Origin: Bradyrhizobium sp. AS23.2
Lineage (GTDB): Bacteria; Pseudomonadota; Alphaproteobacteria; Rhizobiales; Xanthobacteraceae
Assembly: GCF_001908185.1 (NCBI RefSeq)
Contig: NZ_LGHM01000045.1
Location: 1 to 42,420 of the forward strand
Reading direction: 5' to 3'
Length of the DNA stretch: 42,420 nucleotides
Shown: piece by piece, positions 25,157 through 33,242 of the stretch
How positions within the stretch are numbered: position 1 is the first letter of the stretch
Layout: the number at the start of each line of letters is the position of its first letter
The notes under the pieces: model-generated
Seen by the model: the letters and a program-made list of their open reading frames with translations, nothing else
The model's database searches: none
What the model was told of the DNA's origin: nothing
Position numbers and translations under genes: made by a program

Positions 25157-26356
25157 ATGATGTTGAGGGGCGTGTTGGCAGCGCTGATGCTGGTCGGCGC
25201 AACTTTCGGTCTCGCGAATGCGCAGACGTCAATCAAGATAGGGGTCCTGAACGATCAGTCCGGACCGCTGGCCGATTTCGGAGGGAGCGGATCGGTCGAG
25301 GCCGCCAAAATGGCGATCGAGGATTTTGGCGGCAATGTGCTCGGCAAGCCGATTGAGATCGTCTCGGCCGACCATTTGAACAAACCCGACCTTGCTGCGA
25401 CGATCGCCCGCAAATGGTTCGATGCCGACGGCGTGACCGCCATTGCGGACCTTACGAATTCCGCGGTGGCGCTGGCAGTTCAGGGATTGGCGCGTGAGCG
25501 GGGGAAAATCGCGCTGCTTACGGGTCCTGGAACCGACCGGCTGATCAACGAGGACTGCTCGCCAACTGGCTTCCTGTGGACTTTCGACACTGCGGGGTTG
25601 GCCCGTGGTGTGGCATCCGCCGTCGTGCGCGAAGGGGGCGATTCCTGGTATCTCCTTGTGGCTGATTACGCGTTCGGTCATCAGATGAGCAAGCAACTGA
25701 ACCAGGTCGTGACCGCTTCGGGAGGCCGAATTCTCGGCCAATCAGTCCACCCCGTTAATACCTCGGATTTCGCGTCGCAACTGCTTGCGGCACAAGCCTC
25801 GAAGGCGAAGGTGGTCGGTCTTGCCAACGCGGGTAGCGACACGACGACATCGCTCAAGCAGGCGGCCGAGTTCGGATTGATCGAGGGGGGACAGAAGCTC
25901 GTCGGACTTGTGATCGTTCTCAGCGATGTGGACGCGCTGGGCCTCGATAGAGCGCAGGGCCTCGTCACAACGCAAGCCTTTTACCACGACCTCAACGACG
26001 CAACACGCGCGTGGTCCCAACGCTACTATGAAAGAACCAAGCGTATGCCCGGTCAAATCCAGGCAAGCACCTATTCCGCGGTCCTTCATTACCTGCGGGC
26101 GGTCGCCGCAGCAGGAACCGCTGACGGCAAGACCGTCGCCGATAAGATGCGGACAACGACCGTCGATGATTTCTATGCGCCGGGTGCCAAGATAAGGGCA
26201 GATGGGCGATTGATGAATGACCAATACCTCATCCAGGTCAAACGGCCTGCCGAGTCGAAAGCGCGCTGGGACTACTATAAGGTTTTGCGCACAATCCCCT
26301 CGGCCGAAGCGATTTCGCCGGCATCCGACAGCAAATGTAGCTTGATGAAGCCGTGA
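25157..26356 (+). CDS. ABC transporter substrate-binding protein (Peripla_BP_6/LivK type) 2
   Basis: A 399-residue periplasmic binding protein. The signal peptide (MMLRGVLAALMLVGATFG, cleavage after ANA) is followed by SIKIGVLNDQSGPLADFGG. It shares long matches with SBP1: GSGSVEAAKMAIEDF, ASKAKVVGLANAGSD, KQAAEFGL, GGQKLVGL and a similar end (...KARWDYYKVL). GGAGG precedes the ATG. It is intact, unlike SBP1. Ligands of this family include branched amino acids, aromatic acids and other carboxylates. It is single, divergent from ALDH-GntR, and followed by a strong hairpin, so it relies on a permease encoded elsewhere, possibly the livGHMF set at 36857. Confidence 0.9.
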   Translation: MMLRGVLAALMLVGATFGLANAQTSIKIGVLNDQSGPLADFGGSGSVEAAKMAIEDFGGNVLGKPIEIVSADHLNKPDLAATIARKWFDADGVTAIADLTNSAVALAVQGLARERGKIALLTGPGTDRLINEDCSPTGFLWTFDTAGLARGVASAVVREGGDSWYLLVADYAFGHQMSKQLNQVVTASGGRILGQSVHPVNTSDFASQLLAAQASKAKVVGLANAGSDTTTSLKQAAEFGLIEGGQKLVGLVIVLSDVDALGLDRAQGLVTTQAFYHDLNDATRAWSQRYYERTKRMPGQIQASTYSAVLHYLRAVAAAGTADGKTVADKMRTTTVDDFYAPGAKIRADGRLMNDQYLIQVKRPAESKARWDYYKVLRTIPSAEAISPASDSKCSLMKP

Positions 26357-26361
26357 AGACG

Positions 26362-26397
26362 AACGCGCCGGGAGGCTTTCCAGCTTCCCGGCGCGTT
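26362..26397. terminator. Strong GC-rich hairpin between convergent SBP2 and crotonase genes
   Basis: Perfect 12-bp arms AACGCGCCGGGA (26362-26373) and TCCCGGCGCGTT (26386-26397), extendable to about 15 pairs with a six-base loop, begin 5 bp after the SBP2 stop. There is no clear T run, but the position between converging genes fits a bidirectional terminator. Confidence 0.75.
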
Positions 26398-26463
26398 ACT
26401 CGTTGTCGTCTTACGGTGAGATTGCCTACCGACGGCGTGGATGCCGCAGTGCGTCTACTGGCG

Positions 26464-27240
26464 CTACGCCGGCTTTCCCTTGCGCAAAAACATCGCAGTC
26501 CTTCTGGAATATTCTTCGGATCGGGCAAAAGCGTACATCTCGACCCGCTCCGAATGCGTCACTGGAGAGCTGTCGGTCATCAGGCGCCGGAGCTGTTGCT
26601 TATGCATCCGCGTGGCGAGGGGGCTATTCGCGCAAACCCCCGAAAGGGTGTTTTCCACGGTCGCGTCGAGATCTTCGGGAGCCGCAACTCGGGTCAGCAA
26701 CCCTCGGGCAGCCGCTTCATCTGCCCGCAAGACGCGGCCCTCGATGAGAATTTCAGCCAGCACTGAATAGCCCACCAGGTTAAAGAGTGATTGAGTCTCG
26801 CCGAAAGCGAGAGCGAAGCCCAGGCGTCCAACCGGCGCGCCCATCAGGACAGACGTGTCTCCAATCCGTAGATCGCATGCCCCGGCGATCTCGAGGCCGC
26901 CTCCCATGACATGGCCGCGCAACTTGGCGACGACCGGGACGGGGCAATCGGCGATGGCCTTCAGGCAGGGGCCGACGATCTCTTCGTGATACTTTTCGGT
27001 CTGTTCCGGTGTCGCACGGGTGCTTGCGAACTGGCTGATATCGGCCCCAGCCGAAAACGCATCCGCTCCGTGCCCCGCGATCAAGACGCATCGCAGTTCA
27101 CTGTCGCCGTGAAAGTCCGAAAACAGTTGACGCAAGTCGCGCCACATCTCGACCGTCAACGCATTGCGCTTGCTGGGATTGGATATCGTCAACGCGACGA
27201 TACCGTCGGCTCGTACCGTGGAGTGGATATGTCCGGTCAT
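26464..27240 (-). CDS. Enoyl-CoA hydratase/isomerase (crotonase) family protein
   Basis: A 258-residue crotonase. FSAGADISQFA and GGGLEIAGACDLRIG give the oxyanion hole, with Glu117 equal to the first catalytic Glu of enoyl-CoA hydratase. The second catalytic position (PE in most hydratases) is PVG here, with Val137. It may therefore be an isomerase, a hydrolase or a hydratase with altered chemistry. The start overlaps the CoA-transferase stop (ATGA), so the two are coupled. It converges on SBP2. Confidence 0.85.
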   Translation of the reverse strand: MTGHIHSTVRADGIVALTISNPSKRNALTVEMWRDLRQLFSDFHGDSELRCVLIAGHGADAFSAGADISQFASTRATPEQTEKYHEEIVGPCLKAIADCPVPVVAKLRGHVMGGGLEIAGACDLRIGDTSVLMGAPVGRLGFALAFGETQSLFNLVGYSVLAEILIEGRVLRADEAAARGLLTRVAAPEDLDATVENTLSGVCANSPLATRMHKQQLRRLMTDSSPVTHSERVEMYAFARSEEYSRRTAMFLRKGKPA

Positions 27241-28514
27241 GGGGTGCCTGCTTGCATTTCGGCCCCTGACAGGGCGTTGTCGACGGACAGAGGCGCTTGC
27301 AGCACAACGTTCTTGTTCTCGAGCTCTGTCACTTCCTTCGGGCTGAACCCCACTTCCTCCAGGACCTCCCTCGTGTGTTGGCCAAGGATGGCAGGGCCGC
27401 GTCTTAGCCAGCCGCCGGTATGATTGGACATCCGGAGAGGATTGGTGATCTGCTTGAACCTGCCCCGGTCCGGAAGCTCCGTGACCTCGACAAGACCGAG
27501 GTGGCGGACCTGATCGCTCTCCAATGCGTCCTTGATCGAGTTGATCGGGCCGGCCGGAATGCCGGCCGCTACGAACAAGCCGGTCCACTCCCCTCGCGTC
27601 CGACCCGTCAATTCGGTCTCAATGATTTCCTTCAATTCGTCGCGGTGTTGCATGCGCAGGGCGTTAGTGGTGAAGCGCGGATTCTGCTTGAGGTCCGGTC
27701 GCCCGATGACGTCGCACAGGCTGAGCCACATGCCCTGGGTGGCGGCTCCGATGTTCATGTCGCCGTCGCCGGCACGGAAGACGCCGTAAGGCGCAATGAC
27801 CGGATGAACGTTGCCAGCGAGAGGCGCCACCTCATTGAGGCTGAGATATCGCTGCCCCTGCACGCTCAACAAGCTCACAAGACCGGCGAGCAACGAGGTA
27901 TCGACGGTTTGGCCGGCGCCCGTCTTGTCGACGCCGATCCAGGCTGCGAGAACGCCCAGAGCCAACCACATTCCAGCGGTCATATCTCCAATGGCGACGC
28001 CGACTCTCGTCGGTCCCGTGGCGGGGTCGCCGGTCACGCTCATCAGACCGGAGTAACCCTGTGCAATCTGGTCGAATCCCGGCCTGTCTCCCAACGGACC
28101 GCTACGGCCGAAGCCGCTGATGCTTGAAATGATCAACCGGGGATTTCGCTCTCGCAATTTCTCCGGATCCAGCCCCATGGCGCTCAGGGTGCCCGGCATG
28201 AAATTTTCGACAATGACGTCACTTTCGGTTGCCAAGCGAAACAGGATGGCGCGTCCTTCTTCGCTCCGGAAATCGATGGCTATCCCCCGCTTGTTGCGGT
28301 TGGCCGACAGGTAGTAGGCGCTAAGCTCACGATCGAAGGGGCCCCAATTGCGCACCATGTCGCCATCGGGCAGGGCTTCGACCTTGATCACGTCGGCGCC
28401 GAGATCGCCGAGGATCGTGGTGCAGAATGGCCCCGACAAGGCCCGGCTGAGATCCAGCACGCGCATGCCCGCAAGAGGCAGCTGGTTCTTGTTGGTTGGA
28501 TTGGAAGTCGACAT
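27237..28514 (-). CDS. Family III CoA-transferase (CaiB/BaiF/Frc type)
   Basis: A 425-residue protein. The N-terminus (LPLAGMRVLDLSRALSGPFCTTILGDLGADVIKVE) is the family hallmark, followed by NRNKRGIAIDF and ENFMPGTL. The conserved aspartate that carries the CoA-anhydride lies in GVAIGDMTAG. It moves CoA between two carboxylic acids in the cytoplasm. ATG 28514 is selected because the frame extension to 28649 has no family similarity. It is divergent from the 3-hydroxyisobutyrate dehydrogenase gene and coupled to the crotonase, suggesting CoA activation followed by a crotonase step. Confidence 0.9.
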   Translation of the reverse strand: MSTSNPTNKNQLPLAGMRVLDLSRALSGPFCTTILGDLGADVIKVEALPDGDMVRNWGPFDRELSAYYLSANRNKRGIAIDFRSEEGRAILFRLATESDVIVENFMPGTLSAMGLDPEKLRERNPRLIISSISGFGRSGPLGDRPGFDQIAQGYSGLMSVTGDPATGPTRVGVAIGDMTAGMWLALGVLAAWIGVDKTGAGQTVDTSLLAGLVSLLSVQGQRYLSLNEVAPLAGNVHPVIAPYGVFRAGDGDMNIGAATQGMWLSLCDVIGRPDLKQNPRFTTNALRMQHRDELKEIIETELTGRTRGEWTGLFVAAGIPAGPINSIKDALESDQVRHLGLVEVTELPDRGRFKQITNPLRMSNHTGGWLRRGPAILGQHTREVLEEVGFSPKEVTELENKNVVLQAPLSVDNALSGAEMQAGTP

Positions 28515-28657
28515 CAAGCCCACCTGCACCTGAAAAGGGACCGACCGCGACCGGTCGCGGATCCGCAAAAGCCTTGCGATGCGCAACGGCGCGAAGAGGT
28601 CCGCCGCGACGAGTTCTGCGATGGCATCTAGCGGAAAGGCCCGTAGCACGAGACATT

Positions 28658-28731
28658 AGAATACACAACAACCACCATCGTATATTTATAGACCATATAG
28701 AAGTTCAATTTATTGACAGGTGTATTTCTGA
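28658..28731. promoter_or_regulatory. AT-rich divergent promoter region with inverted AGAATACAC/GTGTATTTCT boxes
   Basis: Between the CoA-transferase and dehydrogenase genes (28515-28833) an AT-rich island stands out from GC-rich surroundings. AGAATACAC (28658-28666) and GTGTATTTCT (28720-28729) form an imperfect inverted pair with one inserted base. They flank an A/T core with TTGACA at 28713-28718 on the plus strand. No convincing -10 was found. The TGTAT word resembles the boxes upstream of SBP2. Confidence 0.4.
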
Positions 28732-28833
28732 AATTGCAGAGTGTCGCCCGTCTGGGCGCGTGCCGGGCGCTCGCGACGATTTCAAGTCTCGGCCAGCGGG
28801 CATTGTTCTGCTTGCCAATCGGGAGGGCTCCAA

Positions 28834-29718
28834 ATGGCAACTATCGGATTCATCGGTCTGGGCAATATGGGCGCGCCGATGGCGGCCAACCTCGTGAAGG
28901 CCGGTCACAAGGTGGTCGCGTTCGATCTGGTCAAGGCGCTACGCGACCAAGTGAGCGGCGAAGGATCTGACGTTGCCGAAAGTGCGGTCGCGGCGGCCGA
29001 CGGCGCGGACGTGGTCATTACCATGCTGCCTGCCGGCAAACATGTCCGGGCAGTTTGGGCAGACATACTTCCCGTCATGTCGAAACAGGCGCTCGTCATC
29101 GATTGTTCGACGATCGACGTCGAAAGCGCCAAGGCGGTGCATGCGCTTGCCGCCAAGCACGGACTCGCGTCGGTCGATGCGCCGGTCTCCGGAGGCACCG
29201 GCGGAGCCAAAGCCGCAACGCTGACGTTCATGTGTGGTGGCGAAGAGCGGGCGTTCGCCGATGCCAAGCCCTTTCTGGCGGCCATGGGCAAGAAGATCGT
29301 GCTTTGCGGCGGTGCCGGAGCGGGGCAGGCAGCCAAGATCTGCAATAACATGATCGTCGGGATTTCCATGATCGCGGTGAGTGAAGCCTTCGCGCTGGGT
29401 GAAAAGCTTGGCTTGTCGCATCAAGCGCTGTTCGATGTGGCTTCGACTTCGTCGGGGCAGTGCTGGTCGATCACCAGTTATTGCCCAGTGCCGGGCCCTG
29501 TGCCGACGTCGCCGGCGAACAATGCCTACAAGCCGGGCTTTGCCTCTTCCCTCATGTTGAAGGACCTGGCGCTGGCACAGGAGGCGGCCGACGCCGCTGT
29601 TGTGAAGACGCCGCTCGGAAAGCATGCAGAGGAGATCTATCGAGCGTTCGAGGGGGCCGGTCATGGCCAGACCGATTTTTCGGGCATCATCAATTTCATT
29701 CGTACCCCCTCGACCTGA
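28834..29718 (+). CDS. mmsB: 3-hydroxyisobutyrate dehydrogenase
   Basis: A 294-residue beta-hydroxyacid dehydrogenase. GFIGLGNMGAPMA (residues 5-17) binds NAD, DAPVSGGTGGA is the substrate loop, and Lys168 in GQAAKICNNM is the catalytic lysine. The C-terminal KDLALAQEAA and SFxG-type residues match MmsB. It oxidises 3-hydroxyisobutyrate to methylmalonate semialdehyde. With a probable 3-hydroxyisobutyryl-CoA hydrolase start at the right edge of the window, it suggests that a branched C4 unit is released by the pathway. GGGAGGG precedes the ATG. Confidence 0.92.
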   Translation: MATIGFIGLGNMGAPMAANLVKAGHKVVAFDLVKALRDQVSGEGSDVAESAVAAADGADVVITMLPAGKHVRAVWADILPVMSKQALVIDCSTIDVESAKAVHALAAKHGLASVDAPVSGGTGGAKAATLTFMCGGEERAFADAKPFLAAMGKKIVLCGGAGAGQAAKICNNMIVGISMIAVSEAFALGEKLGLSHQALFDVASTSSGQCWSITSYCPVPGPVPTSPANNAYKPGFASSLMLKDLALAQEAADAAVVKTPLGKHAEEIYRAFEGAGHGQTDFSGIINFIRTPST

Positions 29719-29960
29719 AAGGCGAGGCAGCAACGAAGCGTTGCGAGGCCGCTCCGAGTGCCGGGCAATCGCATATGGAAGAGGCTCTGGTGGGCAGTTT
29801 CCCGGCGGCCTGTCCTTCGAGTGCGGCGCTCCTTGAACCGTGAGGCGGGGCAAGTTCACTGCCTCCACGGCATCATGCGCGATTGCCCTGCTTCTGATGC
29901 TGCGGGCCTCAGCACGCCTTAGGCAAGCAGGCGCTCAAGCCCTTGCAGATTGGTTCAATC

Positions 29961-31199
29961 TCATTTCTTTGATTGCCGGACGATCGTGGCGAGATCGATG
30001 CTGGTATCCCCGACGACGGACGGGGAGAGCGAGATCTGCTCTCCAAGGCATCGGCGTGCCAACACGTGGTCTGACGCGCGGCTGAGGGATTCCGCGCCGA
30101 TGAAGCTTCCATTGCGGAAGTGGAACACCGAGAATTTGCCCTCTTCGGGAGTGCCTCGCACGACGCTTGTGTCCGCTCCCGTGATGATGCCTGCGATCTG
30201 CAGCTTGACATCATACTGATCGGACCAGAACCACGGAGGCTTGAGGCCTGTGTCTGCACGGGCGGTCAGGGTGGCGGCTGCGGATCTCGCCTGGTCCGTG
30301 GCGTTTTGGACAGACTCGAGCCGAAGCAATTGATGATCTGCAAAGGCGTTTGATTGCCTGGCGCAATCCCCCGCCGCGACGATCGACTCGTCGGACGTCC
30401 GGCCGTGCGCGTCAATCAGGATGCCGTTGTCACAACAAAGTCCCGCATCGCGCGCGAGCTCATCATTGGGGATTGTCCCGATGCCGACGACGACGAGGTC
30501 GCAGGTGATCGTGGAGTTGTCGCTCAGTCGGACGTTGCGAACCCGATTTCCGGAGAGCTCGAGTGCCGCTGCAGTTACGCCGAAGCGGAATGTAACGTCG
30601 TGTGAACGATGCACTTTCAGCAAGGCGTCGGCCACCAGTGTCGAGACGGCGCGTTGCAGAAGGCGAGGCTCGAGCTCAATAACAGTGACGGCTATGCCCC
30701 CTTGCGCCAGCGTCGCGGCGACCTCGAGGCCAATGAAGCCGCCGCCGATGACGAGTGCCGAGCGGGCGGACTGGGCGGCCTCGCGGAGCGAACGAGCTTC
30801 GGCGACCGTTCGGAGTAGCAGTACGTTGTCGGCCTCCGCTCCGGCGAGCGACAGCCGCCGCGGTCTGCATCCGGTCGTCAGCGCAAGTTGACCGTATGAA
30901 ATCCGCTGTCCCTCACTCGTCAAGAGCGCCTTGACGTTGCGGTCTATGGACACGACCCGGGTTTCAGGGAGAAACTCGATGCCCTGAGAAGCGTAGAGCT
31001 TTTCGGGGCGCAACATCAGCGATTGATCGTCAGCTTTTCCCGACAAGTATGCTTTGGAAAGGGGAGGTCGGTGATACGGGAATCCCGGCTCTTCGCCGAC
31101 TACGATGATCCGGCGTTGCGATCCGAACTCTCGGGCGGCGAGGGCGAGATTGGTTCCGGCGCAGGAGGCGCCGACGACGACCAGAGGGCTCTCCGTCAA
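29961..31199 (-). CDS. FAD-dependent ferredoxin--NAD(P)+ reductase (rubredoxin/putidaredoxin reductase type)
   Basis: A 412-residue flavoprotein. VVVGASCAGTNLALA binds FAD, with Ser in place of the second Gly of GxGxxG. YHRPPLSKAYL, the NAD motif VIGGGFIGLEVAATLA and the DCARQ flavin site (AAGDCARQ) follow the order of putidaredoxin reductases. It passes electrons from NAD(P)H to the ferredoxin encoded just upstream, for the P450. Translation starts at TTG 31199, which overlaps the ferredoxin stop as TTGA, so the two proteins are coupled. Confidence 0.92.
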   Translation of the reverse strand: MTESPLVVVGASCAGTNLALAAREFGSQRRIIVVGEEPGFPYHRPPLSKAYLSGKADDQSLMLRPEKLYASQGIEFLPETRVVSIDRNVKALLTSEGQRISYGQLALTTGCRPRRLSLAGAEADNVLLLRTVAEARSLREAAQSARSALVIGGGFIGLEVAATLAQGGIAVTVIELEPRLLQRAVSTLVADALLKVHRSHDVTFRFGVTAAALELSGNRVRNVRLSDNSTITCDLVVVGIGTIPNDELARDAGLCCDNGILIDAHGRTSDESIVAAGDCARQSNAFADHQLLRLESVQNATDQARSAAATLTARADTGLKPPWFWSDQYDVKLQIAGIITGADTSVVRGTPEEGKFSVFHFRNGSFIGAESLSRASDHVLARRCLGEQISLSPSVVGDTSIDLATIVRQSKK

Positions 31200-31519
31200 G
31201 CCTGCACATCCGGAAGAGTGACAATCAGGCCATTCAGTTCGTGCGTCATGCAGATTTGACAGCTTAGACGACTGTTCTCACGCCGAGGTGCGGCGACGCC
31301 GTCAAGCAACTCGTTCTCCAGGACGGATGGTGGCTCCAGCTCGCCAAGTCTGCGTTCCTCGACGTACACGTGGCAGGTCGCGCACGAGCAGCTTCCGCCG
31401 CAGTCTCCGAGCACGCCGGGTACGGCGGAATTGACCGCGCCCGCCAATAAGGTTGTGCCCACCGGCAGGTCGGCAGAGATCTGAGAGCCATCACTCAACA
31501 GGTAAGTCACGGTCGGCAT
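31196..31519 (-). CDS. [2Fe-2S] ferredoxin (putidaredoxin/terpredoxin type) 1
   Basis: A 107-residue ferredoxin with cluster ligands Cys40, Cys46, Cys49 (DCGGSCSCATCHV) and Cys87 (RLSCQI), the C-x5-C-x2-C...C pattern of bacterial P450 and adrenodoxin-like ferredoxins. ATG 31519 is followed directly by the ferredoxin fold (MPTVTYLLSDG). The open frame extends upstream to 31600, but that part covers the promoter and operator C. It forms an operon with the reductase and faces the P450 gene across the operator region. Confidence 0.93.
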   Translation of the reverse strand: MPTVTYLLSDGSQISADLPVGTTLLAGAVNSAVPGVLGDCGGSCSCATCHVYVEERRLGELEPPSVLENELLDGVAAPRRENSRLSCQICMTHELNGLIVTLPDVQA

Positions 31520-31551
31520 GCTGAAAGGTTCCGGCTCCGTCAATCCACAAA

Positions 31552-31596
31552 GAGAGCGAGTAATCTCTTTTATTCTTAGCTGTGCCAGAATGTCAA
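31552..31596 (-). promoter_or_regulatory. Ferredoxin-reductase promoter with operator C
   Basis: On the minus strand a perfect -35 TTGACA (31596-31591), a 16-bp spacer and AATAAA (31574-31569) are followed one base later by the operator, whose plus-strand form is GAGAGCGAGTAATCTC (31552-31567). The layout -35, -10, operator over the start site is the same as at the P450 promoter and fits repression. Confidence 0.65.
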
Positions 31597-31644
31597 CCAA
31601 GGGCCTAATGTTAGAATTTCATAAGATAATTGCGGAATTCTGGC

Positions 31645-31690
31645 TTGACAGCAATTCTCACTCGTCGAATAAATGAGAGCAAGTATTCTC
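31645..31690 (+). promoter_or_regulatory. Probable P450 promoter with operator B
   Basis: A perfect TTGACA (31645-31650), a 17-bp spacer and AATAAA (31668-31673) are followed one base later by GAGAGCAAGTATTCTC (31675-31690). The operator is flanked by AATAAA on the left and TTTATT on the right, so it reads similarly on both strands. The leader to the P450 start is about 330 nt; within 31697-32024 no reliable gene is seen. Confidence 0.6.
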
Positions 31691-32024
31691 TTTTATTCTG
31701 GAATGAGTCGCTCATGCCCTGATCTGCTGCTGGTGGATTTCAGCGGTCCGCGTTTTCGTCGCCGGAGCGGCGATCGCTGATCGGTGTATTCGGCCCACGG
31801 CCGAGTGTTGCGCTCTGTAGCGCCGTCCGCGCGCTCCACGTCGCCTCGGTCTTTGACAACTATAAATTGAGTTTTCGCCGACATGTGTGTCTACCGGCGG
31901 GGGCTGCGAGCAGGTGGCGCCTTCGGTCCCGACGCTCGGTTCAAAACATCAGTTGGCGCGACGTTCGCGTGTGGGGCCCACGCTCGTTCGTCTCGCAGGA
32001 CATCGCGACCAAGAGGAGATGCCG

Positions 32025-33242
32025 ATGAGCCTTTTCTACGACCCGTCAAACCCCGCGGTGCTTCGAAATCCGCACGCATTGTTTGCTCGCATGCGTGCGG
32101 AAGATCCCGTTCACTGGAGCCCCAAGTTGTCGAGCTGGGTCGTGACGAGTCACGCGTTGGCGGAATCCGTCCTTGCGATCGGTGACTTCTCCTCCGACCG
32201 CCTGTCACCATTCTACAAGCAGGCCGAGGCGACGGATCGCGCCAAGCTCAACGAGATCATGCGCTATATCAGCCTCTGGCTCGTCTTCCGGAACCCGCCC
32301 GAGCATACGCGTCTCCGCCGTCTCATGAATGTGGCGATCAACCCCGGCGTCGTCGCCGGCCTCCAGCCGGACATTGCTTCGATCGTGGATCTCCTCCTCG
32401 AGGAGCTCAAAGGCAGGGATGAAATCGACTTCATCGGAGATTTCGCGATGCCGCTGCCGGCCCTGGTCATCATGAAGATGCTGGGTGTTCCCCGCGACAT
32501 GCTCTTCAAGATGAAGGAATGGTCGGACGACCTCATCAACTTTGTCGGCAGCCCCAGGACGGTCGAAGACAAGTACGAACGCGCGCGTCGCGGTGTGATC
32601 GCCATGGCGGATTTCTTCAGCCAACTCGTCGCCGAGCGGCGGGCGCAACCGAAGAACGACATCCTGACTTATCTCGTAGAGGCGAGGGACGAGCAGTCCG
32701 CGCTGACTGACGATGAGTTGGTGGCCGCGGCGATGCTGATGCTGTTCGCGGGGCACGAAACGACGACAAACCTGCTGGGCAATGCGGTGATGGCACTCCA
32801 CGCCAATCCGGATCAATGGGAGCACTTGCGTCAAAGTCCGGGCTCGATCGAAAGTGCCGTCGAGGAATTCCTGCGATTTGACGGCCCGGTATTGTCAACG
32901 GCGCGGGTTGTCGCGCGATCTCATGAGCTTGGCGGTCACTCGCTGGAGGAGGGTCAGCGAATGTTCGTCATGCTGACGGCAGCCAATCGAGATCCGAAGG
33001 TCTTTGATGAGCCTGATCGTCTCGATATTGGCCGCAAGCCGAACCGCCACGTGACCTTCGGCAAAGGTGCCCATTTCTGCCTGGGCGCGCCTCTCGCGAG
33101 ACTGGAGGCGAAGACGGCCTTCAACGAGCTTCTGAAGCGGTTTCAGAGAATCGAGGTCGCCAAGCCCATCGAAGAGCTCGATTGGATCGATGCGATGGTC
33201 ATGAGGGGCGTTCGGGCGCTTCCGGTGCGGTTGCATCGCTGA
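32025..33242 (+). CDS. Cytochrome P450 (bacterial class I)
   Basis: A 405-residue soluble P450. The I-helix oxygen-activating motif AGHETT (242-247), the K-helix ExxR (Glu281...Arg284 in EFLRF), and the heme loop FGKGAHFCLG with ligand Cys352 are present. It inserts one oxygen atom into an organic substrate using electrons from the neighbouring [2Fe-2S] ferredoxin and reductase. ATG 32025 is 6 nt after GAGGAG; an ATG two codons earlier at 32019 is too close to it. The longer frame to 31887 is not P450-like. Its 3' end overlaps the end of the convergent TetR gene by 44 bp. Confidence 0.93.
   Translation: MSLFYDPSNPAVLRNPHALFARMRAEDPVHWSPKLSSWVVTSHALAESVLAIGDFSSDRLSPFYKQAEATDRAKLNEIMRYISLWLVFRNPPEHTRLRRLMNVAINPGVVAGLQPDIASIVDLLLEELKGRDEIDFIGDFAMPLPALVIMKMLGVPRDMLFKMKEWSDDLINFVGSPRTVEDKYERARRGVIAMADFFSQLVAERRAQPKNDILTYLVEARDEQSALTDDELVAAAMLMLFAGHETTTNLLGNAVMALHANPDQWEHLRQSPGSIESAVEEFLRFDGPVLSTARVVARSHELGGHSLEEGQRMFVMLTAANRDPKVFDEPDRLDIGRKPNRHVTFGKGAHFCLGAPLARLEAKTAFNELLKRFQRIEVAKPIEELDWIDAMVMRGVRALPVRLHR

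Noticed and set aside
31693..31884. 63-codon minus-strand frame between operator B and the P450
   Set aside because: No ribosome site, no family similarity and a biased, arginine-rich composition; it lies in the P450 leader.
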